A stretch of DNA of 64,000 bases from Butyrivibrio sp. NC2007 (GTDB lineage Bacteria > Bacillota > Clostridia > Lachnospirales > Lachnospiraceae). The position numbers and the translations under genes were made by a program. Of this stretch, positions 24,902-32,630 are shown one piece after another. The stretch spans positions 1 to 64,000 of the forward strand of contig NZ_ATWY01000016.1 of the NCBI RefSeq assembly GCF_000421405.1. Reading direction: 5' to 3'. The first letter of the stretch is position 1. Each line of letters begins with the position of its first letter. Below the pieces are notes generated by a model. The model saw nothing but the letters and a program-made list of their open reading frames with translations, was not told the origin of the DNA and searched no databases.

Positions 24902-26249
24902 TTGAGTTGTTTATCTCCGCAAGCTTAGTTTCAGCTGCTGCAGCGCTCTTTGTGTCCGGGAAATTTGTAACCACAGCATCAAAGACCTCTTTGGCCTTAT
25001 CAATATCACCACTGTCATTGTAAGCATTTCCCAGATAATACAATGTGTTGACGTTGGTGTTGTCGTACTGATAAGCCTTCGAGAGGTTGGCAATTGCTGT
25101 CTCGTAGTCCTCACTCTTATATGCTTCATAACCTGTATTGTAATAGGACTTGGCAAGCTGAGGTCCAACCTGGGACATCAGATAATCGTAGAGTGAAGTA
25201 AATTCCGAAGACACATCTGAACTGATGACATCAAGGTCTATGCTGGCAAGAGCTTCTGCCATACCCTCGTAGTCCTGTGAGTCCTCCATGTAGATGTTAA
25301 CTGCCTTCATAAGTGAATTCATGGCTGCAGATGTTGAATCCACGCCTTCATATTCTGTAACGGTAGCTCCGAGCTTGTCGATCTCTTCCTGAAGAGATGC
25401 AATCTGCTGCTCATAAGCTACTATCTGTGCTGACTTTGAATCTGACTCCTCGCTGATCTGAGCAATCTTTTCCTGATTCTTGGTATTGATGCTCTGAATG
25501 CGCTGAGGAAGTATAAGGAAGCACGCTACTGCCACTCCCAGTACTATTCCAAGAAGGATTCCCCAGATGGAATTACTTCTTGCGATAGCAGATTTCTTGA
25601 CAGGCTGAATGATCATCTCATTGCCACTGTTGTATCTGATCACATCATCGCTCTCGGAGGAAGCAACGTCAGATACGAGCTTGCCACTCTCACCCGGAAG
25701 CAGCATTGAATCGGCTTCCTTGAGGTAGCGCTTGGCCATAAGATTGCCTGTATCGAGCTTAAGTGCCTTCTGAGCCTCGATCTTGGCTCTGTCAAAGTTT
25801 CCGTTCTTCAAGTATAAAAGCGCAAGCAAAAGATGCGCTTTTATAAATCCGGGATTTAAAGAAAGCACCTTCTTAAGCTGGATCACTGCAAGATCAAGGC
25901 TGTCCTGATTGCAGTAATTGAGCGCTATATTGAATTTCTTAATGGTCTGATTGATATTATCGAACTGACCGGGATTACTTCTGACCATATCCATGTAGCT
26001 GTCGGCCAGGTTATCCTCAGGCTGAAGGTTCTTGCTGATTACCCACTCGGAAAGGGCAGGTACAGCCTCACCGGTCTCATAGTAGACAAGACCTAAAAGG
26101 TTTCTTGCATCAATGTTGTTCTTGTTGAGCTTAAGACTCTGGCGAAGTGACTCCACAGCTCCTGTCATATCTCTTACTGTGGCCTTTTCAAGTCCTTCGT
26201 TGTAATATCGGTTAGACAAACTTTCGAGCTTTTTCTTGGTGGTTGCCAT
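24894..26249 (-). CDS. TPR membrane protein
   Basis: 451 residues. TPR repeats fill about 10-190 (RYYNEGLEKATVRDMTGAV, NIDARNLLGLVYYETGEA, KAHLLLALLYLKNGNFDRA). One membrane helix lies near 235-255 (IWGILLGIVLGVAVACFLIL). A coiled coil follows (about 258-310), and more TPR units end the protein (ANLSKAYQYDNTNVNTLYYLGNAYNDSG). The N-terminal half is likely inside the cell and the C-terminal half outside. It overlaps the MBOAT gene and follows the 54-residue gene by two bases, so it may scaffold the acetylation pair. Function is not known. Confidence 0.8.
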   Translation of the reverse strand: MATTKKKLESLSNRYYNEGLEKATVRDMTGAVESLRQSLKLNKNNIDARNLLGLVYYETGEAVPALSEWVISKNLQPEDNLADSYMDMVRSNPGQFDNINQTIKKFNIALNYCNQDSLDLAVIQLKKVLSLNPGFIKAHLLLALLYLKNGNFDRAKIEAQKALKLDTGNLMAKRYLKEADSMLLPGESGKLVSDVASSESDDVIRYNSGNEMIIQPVKKSAIARSNSIWGILLGIVLGVAVACFLILPQRIQSINTKNQEKIAQISEESDSKSAQIVAYEQQIASLQEEIDKLGATVTEYEGVDSTSAAMNSLMKAVNIYMEDSQDYEGMAEALASIDLDVISSDVSSEFTSLYDYLMSQVGPQLAKSYYNTGYEAYKSEDYETAIANLSKAYQYDNTNVNTLYYLGNAYNDSGDIDKAKEVFDAVVTNFPDTKSAAAAETKLAEINNSNG

Positions 26250-26251
26250 TA

Positions 26252-26416
26252 TTACTTAGACCTCTTTGCAGTATCTGCTTCTACTTTTGCATCTTTCAGG
26301 AGCTTGACCAAAACATCGGACATATCATCGATATCCTGGTTGTAGATTATCTCCTCTGCATCCTCGATCTCGAGGCTGGGTCTGAACTTTTTAAGCTCTT
26401 CGTCAAAATTTAGCAT
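26252..26416 (-). CDS. Small acidic protein, 54 residues
   Basis: This frame reads MLNFDEELKKFRPSLEIED at the start and ends with EADTAKRSK. It is 54 residues, acidic in the middle (EDAEEIIYNQDIDDMSDVL) and probably helical. SD AGAGGG stands at good spacing before the ATG. The stop codon is two bases from the start of the TPR membrane protein, and the SD of that protein must lie inside this gene, so the two are probably coupled. It lies 25 bp after folC. I know of no family for it. Genuine translation is supported by the SD and tight packing only. Confidence 0.72.
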   Translation of the reverse strand: MLNFDEELKKFRPSLEIEDAEEIIYNQDIDDMSDVLVKLLKDAKVEADTAKRSK

Positions 26417-26441
26417 TACTTTTCCCTCTAAAAATACACAA

Positions 26442-27821
26442 TCAGATGACTGACTTTATCTGTCCTGCCAGGTAAAGCGAACCTGCGGCAAATACATAGT
26501 CACCGGATTTTCTCATAGCTATTACATCTGTTACAGCATCCCTCACGTTGCTGTAATACTTAATGGGCAGGCCGATAATGCCCAGCTCATCCTTGCAGTC
26601 CTCAAACGCGATCTTAAGGTCTGATGTGGATACCGTCCTGCTTGTTTCAAGAGTCGCCACATATATGGAATCAAAAAGACCTCTCTTAAGGATCTCGTAT
26701 ACGATATCCTTGTACTGCTTGTCGCCTACGATGCCAAAAAGCAGCATCTTGCGGCCATCACAGCCTATGTCCTCCACGCTGTCGAGGAAAGCCTCGATTC
26801 CGTCAAGGTTGTGAGCCCCATCCACATATATGCCGGGTCTCATCTCTTCCATCCTGCAATCCCACTTAGACGTAAGAAGTCCCTCCCTGATATCCAGTTC
26901 GGAAATATTAGCTCCTTTATCTCTGAGCACCTCTAAGCAGGTAACAGCCACAGCTGCGTTCTGAGTCTGATATTTAGCCTCTGTTGAGAGCTTTAAATCA
27001 GCATATTTATCATAAAGGGAATTATATGAAAAAGCAATGTATTTGTTGCCGCTCTCATCCCTTGTGATCTCTACGTTTTCTATGCTTTTTGCTTCTACAG
27101 CAATGGCTCTTGAATCAAGTTCCAGAGCTTTACTTTTAATAACGCCGGTGCTCTCAGGTCTTTTGTCAAAAAAGACTACGGGAACTCCGCGCTTTATGAT
27201 GCCTGCCTTCTCAGCAGCGATCTCCTCGATGGTTGTTCCAAGATACTGCATGTGATCGAATCCAATCTCGGTTATGACTGTAAGAATAGGATTATCCACC
27301 GCATTTGTGGCATCGAGTCTTCCCCCAAGTCCCGTCTCAAGTATGAGATAGTCCACGGGATAAACATCATAAAGTATCATTGCCATAAAGAACAGGAATT
27401 CAAAGTAGGTGGGGAAATACCCTTCCTTATCATACTCCATGACTCTTCGCAGGGTCTCAATAAAGACTTCCACAAAGACTCCCTCTGAAATGGGCTTACC
27501 ATCAATGGCAAAACGCTCATTGACAGCCACCAGATGTGGAGAAGTAAACATTCCGACGGTATAATCCGCTTTGGCCAGCACGGAAGAGAGGTAATTGCAT
27601 ACCGATCCCTTTCCGTTAGTTCCCGCAACGTGAATAATCTGAATGTTCTTCTCCGGATTTCCCAAATACTCAAGGAAACTCCTGGTGTCTTCTATGGTGT
27701 GCTTATCGCTAAAGCTCGGAATCTGATTTAAAAACCTGTCACACTCTGAAATTGTAATCTTGGCGTTGTTATCGGCTCTCTCAAGGAGCTCTCCGATCTG
27801 CGCCAGTAGCAAATCGTCCAT
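26442..27821 (-). CDS. folC: Folylpolyglutamate synthase
   Basis: 459 residues from the ATG of MDDLLLAQ, which has AAGTAGG upstream; a TTG seven codons earlier is the alternative. Motifs: the P-loop HVAGTNGKGSVCNYL, the DYLILETGLGGRLDATN block, TEIGFDHMQYLG and YVDGAHNLDG near the middle of the second domain. It adds glutamates to folates and may also act as dihydrofolate synthase. It follows valS with almost no gap, a common pairing in Firmicutes (valS-folC). Confidence 0.95.
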   Translation of the reverse strand: MDDLLLAQIGELLERADNNAKITISECDRFLNQIPSFSDKHTIEDTRSFLEYLGNPEKNIQIIHVAGTNGKGSVCNYLSSVLAKADYTVGMFTSPHLVAVNERFAIDGKPISEGVFVEVFIETLRRVMEYDKEGYFPTYFEFLFFMAMILYDVYPVDYLILETGLGGRLDATNAVDNPILTVITEIGFDHMQYLGTTIEEIAAEKAGIIKRGVPVVFFDKRPESTGVIKSKALELDSRAIAVEAKSIENVEITRDESGNKYIAFSYNSLYDKYADLKLSTEAKYQTQNAAVAVTCLEVLRDKGANISELDIREGLLTSKWDCRMEEMRPGIYVDGAHNLDGIEAFLDSVEDIGCDGRKMLLFGIVGDKQYKDIVYEILKRGLFDSIYVATLETSRTVSTSDLKIAFEDCKDELGIIGLPIKYYSNVRDAVTDVIAMRKSGDYVFAAGSLYLAGQIKSVI

Positions 27822-27842
27822 ATGTAACCTACTTGCCGCCAA

Positions 27843-30515
27843 TCACTTTGAAAGCTGAGCAAGTCTTTCTGTTATCTGATCATATGTCTGCTGATATTTC
27901 TGCTGTTTCTCTTTCTCCTCAGCGATCTTCTCAGCAGGAGCCTTAGAGAGGAACTTCTCATTGCTGAGCATGTTCTGGGATCTCTTAAGCTCACCCTCTA
28001 GCTTTTTCTGCTCCTTGGTAAGACGCTCTATTTCTGCAGAGATATCTACAAGATCTGAGAAAGGAATATATACAGTAGCATCTGCAAGTACTACAGATAC
28101 TGCGTCATCAGCAATTCCGTCCTTGCCGGACTGGCAAACAGACTCTGATGCATAGGCAAGTGCCTCGAAGAAGAGCTTACCTGTTGTAAAGATATCAAGA
28201 ACTTCCTTGTTATCACTTACAACAAATACCTTGGCCTTTCTTGAAGGAGCTACGTTCATCTGTGTACGTACGTTACGGATTCCGCGAACTGCCTCCTTGA
28301 TGGTCTCGATAGCCTTCTCATCGGCTGCAAAATTCCACTCATCCTTATATACAGGCCAGTCTGAAACCATGATGGATTCTTCCTCATCCTGAAGAGTGCA
28401 GAAGATCTCCTCTGTAACGAATGGCATGTATGGGTGAAGGAGCTTAAGTGCATTTATAAGTACGGTCTGAAGTGTCCAAAGAGCTGCCTCATGAGATGCC
28501 TCGTTGTCTGAGTTGTAAAGACGAGGCTTAACCATCTCAATGTACCAGTCGCAGAACTCATCCCAGATGAAGTCATAAACCTTCTGAACCGCGATACCCA
28601 GCTCAAACTTCTCCATGTTCTCTGTAACCTCTTTTACAGCCTTGTTGAGCTTAGAGAGGATCCAGTGATCAACAGGCTCAAGACCTGCAGGCATTGGCTG
28701 GTGAATTGCAGAAGGAGCATCTTCCTTCATGTTCATCATGATAAATCTGGAAGCATTCCAAACCTTATTAGCAAAGTTACGGCTGTTCTCTACTCTCTCG
28801 TTGTAGAAACGCATGTCGTTACCCGGCGCATTACCTGTAACGATGGTAAGACGAAGTGCATCTGCGCCGTAGTTATCAATAACCTCAAGAGGATCAATAC
28901 CGTTTCCAAGGGATTTACTCATCTTTCTTCCCTGGGAATCCCTGATAAGACCGTGGAAAAGAACTGTCTTAAATGGGTAGGTTCCCATATGCTCGTAGCT
29001 TGAGAAGATCATTCTGATAACCCAGAAGAAGATGATATCATAGCCTGTTACAAGTACGTCTGTAGGGAAGAAGTACTTAAGGTCCTCAGTCTCATGTGGC
29101 CATCCAAGAGTCTCGAAAGGCCAGAGTGCTGATGAGAACCATGTATCAAGAGTATCGGGATCCTGAGTAAAGTGCTCGCATCCGCACTTAGGGCAAACCT
29201 TAGGTGCCTCTTTGGATACAATAACTTCTCCGCACTTATCGCAGTAGTATGCAGGGATTCTGTGTCCCCACCAGAGCTGTCTTGAAATACACCAGTCTCT
29301 GATATTATCTGTCCAATTGTAGTAGATCTTGTCCATTCTCGGAGGAATAAGCTTGATCTCGCCCTCTTTAACTGCCTTTACAGCAGGCTTAATAAGCTCA
29401 TCCATCTTTACGAACCACTGAGCCTTGATCATAGGCTCTACTGTGGTGTGGCAACGATCGTGAGTTCCAACGTTGTGAGAGTAGTCCTCGATCTTAACAA
29501 GAAGACCCATCTCATCAAGTTCTTTTACAATTGCATCTCTGCACTCATAACGGTCCATACCCTCAAACTTGCCACCGTTTGCATTGATTGTGGCATCGTC
29601 GTTAAGGACGTTGATCTCAGGAAGGTTATGGCGCTTTCCAACCTCAAAGTCGTTAGGGTCGTGAGCAGGAGTGATCTTAACTACACCTGTTCCGAACTCC
29701 ATATCTACATAAGAGTCCTCAACAATAGGAAGCTCTCTGTTAACTATAGGAAGAAGAACCTTCTTGCCTTTGAAATCTTTATATCTGTCATCCTCGGGAT
29801 TAACTGCTACAGCAGTATCACCAAGCATTGTCTCAGGTCTTGTGGTTGCAAACTCGATAAATTTGGTTGTAGAAGCTGATCCGTCATCCTCGATAAGAGG
29901 GTACTTGATGTGCCAGAGATGTCCGGCCTGCTCTTCGTACTCAACCTCTGCATCGGAAATAGAAGTCTTACATATAGGACACCAGTTTACGATTCTGCTT
30001 CCTTTATATATGTAGCCTTTCTCATGCATCTTAACAAAGACTTCAGTAACTGCCTCATTGCAGCCCTCGTCCATGGTAAAGCGCTCTCTGTCCCAGTCGC
30101 AGGAAGAGCCGAGCTTTTTAAGCTGTGATACGATGGTTCCGCCGTACTCTTTCTTCCACTCCCATGCCTTCTCAAGGAATTTCTCTCTGCCGAGCTCTCT
30201 CTTGTCGATGCCCTGCTTCTTGAGCTCGTTAGTGATACGAACCTCAGTAGCAATGCTGGCATGGTCTGTTCCGGGCTGCCAGAGTGCGTTGTAGCCCTGC
30301 ATTCTCTTCCATCTGATAAGAATGTCCTGCAGAGTCTGGTCAAAGGCGTGACCCATGTGGAGCTTACCTGTGATATTTGGCGGTGGAATTACGATGGTAA
30401 AAGGCTTTTTAGTCTTATCTACCTCAGCGTGGAAATATTTCTTTTCCTCCCATTTCTGATAGAGGCGATCCTCTATTTCCCTGGGATTATAGGTTTTTTC
30501 GAGTTCTTTCTTCAT
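27843..30515 (-). CDS. valS: Valyl-tRNA synthetase
   Basis: 890 residues. Class I signatures are HMGH at 53-56 and KMSKS near 530. The editing domain and anticodon-binding domain follow in order, and the C-terminal arm is a coiled coil (VDISAEIERLTKEQKKLEGEL). It charges tRNA-Val. Between it and the preceding TPR-GGDEF gene there are only 36 bp, with no T-box leader, so expression must depend on the upstream promoter or on one inside that gene. This is unlike many Firmicutes, where valS has its own T-box. Confidence 0.97.
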   Translation of the reverse strand: MKKELEKTYNPREIEDRLYQKWEEKKYFHAEVDKTKKPFTIVIPPPNITGKLHMGHAFDQTLQDILIRWKRMQGYNALWQPGTDHASIATEVRITNELKKQGIDKRELGREKFLEKAWEWKKEYGGTIVSQLKKLGSSCDWDRERFTMDEGCNEAVTEVFVKMHEKGYIYKGSRIVNWCPICKTSISDAEVEYEEQAGHLWHIKYPLIEDDGSASTTKFIEFATTRPETMLGDTAVAVNPEDDRYKDFKGKKVLLPIVNRELPIVEDSYVDMEFGTGVVKITPAHDPNDFEVGKRHNLPEINVLNDDATINANGGKFEGMDRYECRDAIVKELDEMGLLVKIEDYSHNVGTHDRCHTTVEPMIKAQWFVKMDELIKPAVKAVKEGEIKLIPPRMDKIYYNWTDNIRDWCISRQLWWGHRIPAYYCDKCGEVIVSKEAPKVCPKCGCEHFTQDPDTLDTWFSSALWPFETLGWPHETEDLKYFFPTDVLVTGYDIIFFWVIRMIFSSYEHMGTYPFKTVLFHGLIRDSQGRKMSKSLGNGIDPLEVIDNYGADALRLTIVTGNAPGNDMRFYNERVENSRNFANKVWNASRFIMMNMKEDAPSAIHQPMPAGLEPVDHWILSKLNKAVKEVTENMEKFELGIAVQKVYDFIWDEFCDWYIEMVKPRLYNSDNEASHEAALWTLQTVLINALKLLHPYMPFVTEEIFCTLQDEEESIMVSDWPVYKDEWNFAADEKAIETIKEAVRGIRNVRTQMNVAPSRKAKVFVVSDNKEVLDIFTTGKLFFEALAYASESVCQSGKDGIADDAVSVVLADATVYIPFSDLVDISAEIERLTKEQKKLEGELKRSQNMLSNEKFLSKAPAEKIAEEKEKQQKYQQTYDQITERLAQLSK

Positions 30516-30551
30516 TATATTCTCCTCATCTATGGTAAAAAATAATAATAA

Positions 30552-32189
30552 TCAGCTGTGCTGTGCTTCGTCAAGTGACTTCTGAGAAATTATTGCCTTA
30601 TGGAGCAGGACAACCTCTCCCTTTTTGTGCTCCTTGACATCATACAGCGCGTTGTCGGCAGCATACATGTAATCCCAAAGCTTGTTGGTCTCGCCCGGTA
30701 CCGAGTTCCTTATGCCTTGGGAGATGGTGACGACAGGTCCCGACGGATAGCGTCTGTTGTCAAACTTAAGGGATGCCACCTGATCACGAAGGGATGTGGC
30801 ACATTCCATTATCTCTTCGTCATTCATATTTTCATATATCAAAACAAACTCATCACCGCCGTATCTGTAAGCATGTACAGACTTTCTCACGGTGCAGAGG
30901 TTGCTTATGATCTCAGATATCTTCTTAAGACACAGATCGCCCACCTGATGACCATAGGTATCATTGTATAGCTTGAAGTTGTCCACGTCCAGAATTTCAA
31001 CTGCAAGTGAATACTGACCTGCGTAGGCTTCCTCAAACGCCTTATCAGCGTACTTATTAAGACCGTATCTGTTGCCAAGTCCTGTAAGCGGATCGGTCTC
31101 AGCCTGCTTTATCAGCATGATATTTTCTTTTTCTATGGAAGAGAGTCTGTTCCTTATATTCATAAAGAACTTGTAGTTGACGATACTCTCTTTTTCCTGC
31201 TCGAGGGATGCGTTGTAATAATCCAAAAGAGCCTGATTCTTCTCTTTAGTCTCTTTCATCTTCTCGTAAAACTCTATTCTGAGCTTGGCATGCCCTTTTG
31301 CAAGGTTTGGAATATTGAGCTCTTTAAGGCTTCGCTCCGAGTTCTTGATTATCCTCTTGACCTCTCCGTATCTGCCCACTTTCATAAAGAATCTGCAGAC
31401 CACGTAAATGTCTTCCATACTGTCAAGCGGGAACTTGTTGTTCTGGAGCTGGTAAGAGAGCATATCTGAATACTTCTCGTAGAGTTCCATCTCACCGAGA
31501 TAGTGATATCCACGCATCTTGATATCAAGTACCGGAAGATCCTGAAACAGATCAAGGTTAACACCGTCGGCCTGTTCAAGCTGCTCTATGCCCTGAAGGC
31601 ACTTCTCGACTGAATCTTTTTTGTCCAGAATGATGTAACAGTCTGCCTGGAAGCAGTAACAGTAAAGAAGGTTTCTGTAATAGAGACTGTCCTTCTTGTT
31701 CTTGCGAATATCTCTGTAAGCAGAGCGGATATAACCAAGCGCCTGCTTGATCTCTCCGTTGTCGTAATAGATCTGTCCGATGTTGAACTTAAGAAATCCC
31801 GGAATACTGCTGTTCTTGTCAATATCCTCACAGTATTTTAGACCGCTTAAAAAGAAATCAAGAGCAAGCTCGGGATTGCCGTGATTGAGCGCATCAATAC
31901 CAAGGAGGTTGTAGCATCTTGCCAGATGCTCATTGTCTCCGCATGTCTGAAGGTATTCGATTGCCTTGAGAAGATTGGTATTGAACTTACGATAGTCAGT
32001 ACTTAAAAGATAATAAGCATCAGCCACATAATAGTAGCTGTAGCCCAGAAGATTTATATTATCAATTTCCTTGGCACGTTTGAGAAGCTTGTTGCATGCA
32101 CCTATAAGGTTACCAGACATTTTGGCTCTTTCGGAAAGCATCTCTTCATTAAGAAGAACTACATCCTGACCATAGTCCTGTATCTTCAT
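30552..32189 (-). CDS. TPR-GGDEF diguanylate cyclase
   Basis: 545 residues, apparently cytoplasmic. Residues about 20-340 are helical TPR-like repeats (ARCYNLLGIDALNHGNPELAL, FLKFNIGQIYYDNGEIKQAL). The C-terminal 175 residues are a GGDEF domain with DPLTGLGNRYGLNKY, DVDNFKLYNDTYGHQVGDLC and the intact loop YRYGGDEFVLIYE. It should synthesise cyclic di-GMP, with the TPR part sensing a protein or small molecule. SD is AAGGAGGAG. It appears to be first in the long valS operon. Confidence 0.92.
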   Translation of the reverse strand: MKIQDYGQDVVLLNEEMLSERAKMSGNLIGACNKLLKRAKEIDNINLLGYSYYYVADAYYLLSTDYRKFNTNLLKAIEYLQTCGDNEHLARCYNLLGIDALNHGNPELALDFFLSGLKYCEDIDKNSSIPGFLKFNIGQIYYDNGEIKQALGYIRSAYRDIRKNKKDSLYYRNLLYCYCFQADCYIILDKKDSVEKCLQGIEQLEQADGVNLDLFQDLPVLDIKMRGYHYLGEMELYEKYSDMLSYQLQNNKFPLDSMEDIYVVCRFFMKVGRYGEVKRIIKNSERSLKELNIPNLAKGHAKLRIEFYEKMKETKEKNQALLDYYNASLEQEKESIVNYKFFMNIRNRLSSIEKENIMLIKQAETDPLTGLGNRYGLNKYADKAFEEAYAGQYSLAVEILDVDNFKLYNDTYGHQVGDLCLKKISEIISNLCTVRKSVHAYRYGGDEFVLIYENMNDEEIMECATSLRDQVASLKFDNRRYPSGPVVTISQGIRNSVPGETNKLWDYMYAADNALYDVKEHKKGEVVLLHKAIISQKSLDEAQHS

Positions 32190-32630
32190 ACTCTGCTCCT
32201 CCTTCTTACGACATATTAGAATTTATTTTACAACAACTCTTTAGCACTATCAAGAAAGTTATTTTCATTGCTGAAGCGCCCATAAATACTGGGCTGTAGC
32301 GTTTTTATTGACACTCATGTCATTATTTTTGTTGGTTTACATATATGTATTGACTATTCTGGTCATACACCTGATTTATACCCCGGGCTGGGGTTATTTT
32401 ATCAGCCGATTTAGAATGCCTATTTATGCGGTATTTTGAAAACCATTTTCACAATAATCCCCAATTTCCACAGAGTTATCCACATGACTCTGGTGTCATT
32501 TATCTATGTCTTTTGTATCATTTATCTGATAATTTAGTGTATTTTTTCACATCTTGGGACAAAAGGGCTAAAATTATGGTTTACATAAATTTATTGATTT
32601 CTGATTTATGTAAACTTAATTTCCGATTTT
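32190..32630. other. AT-rich intergenic region, 441 bp
   Basis: No gene seen. It contains the promoter region for the TPR-GGDEF operon on the minus strand. Small palindromes occur: TGACACTCATGTCA (32309-32322), TGAAAACCATTTTCA (32437-32451) and CAGAGT...ACTCTG with a DnaA-box word TTATCCACA between the arms (32471-32492). No terminator for the helicase gene's partner side is obvious. Confidence 0.5.

Noticed and set aside
32190..32630. Replication origin near the helicase gene
   Set aside because: Only one DnaA-box word is present, and there is no dnaA, dnaN or cluster of boxes.
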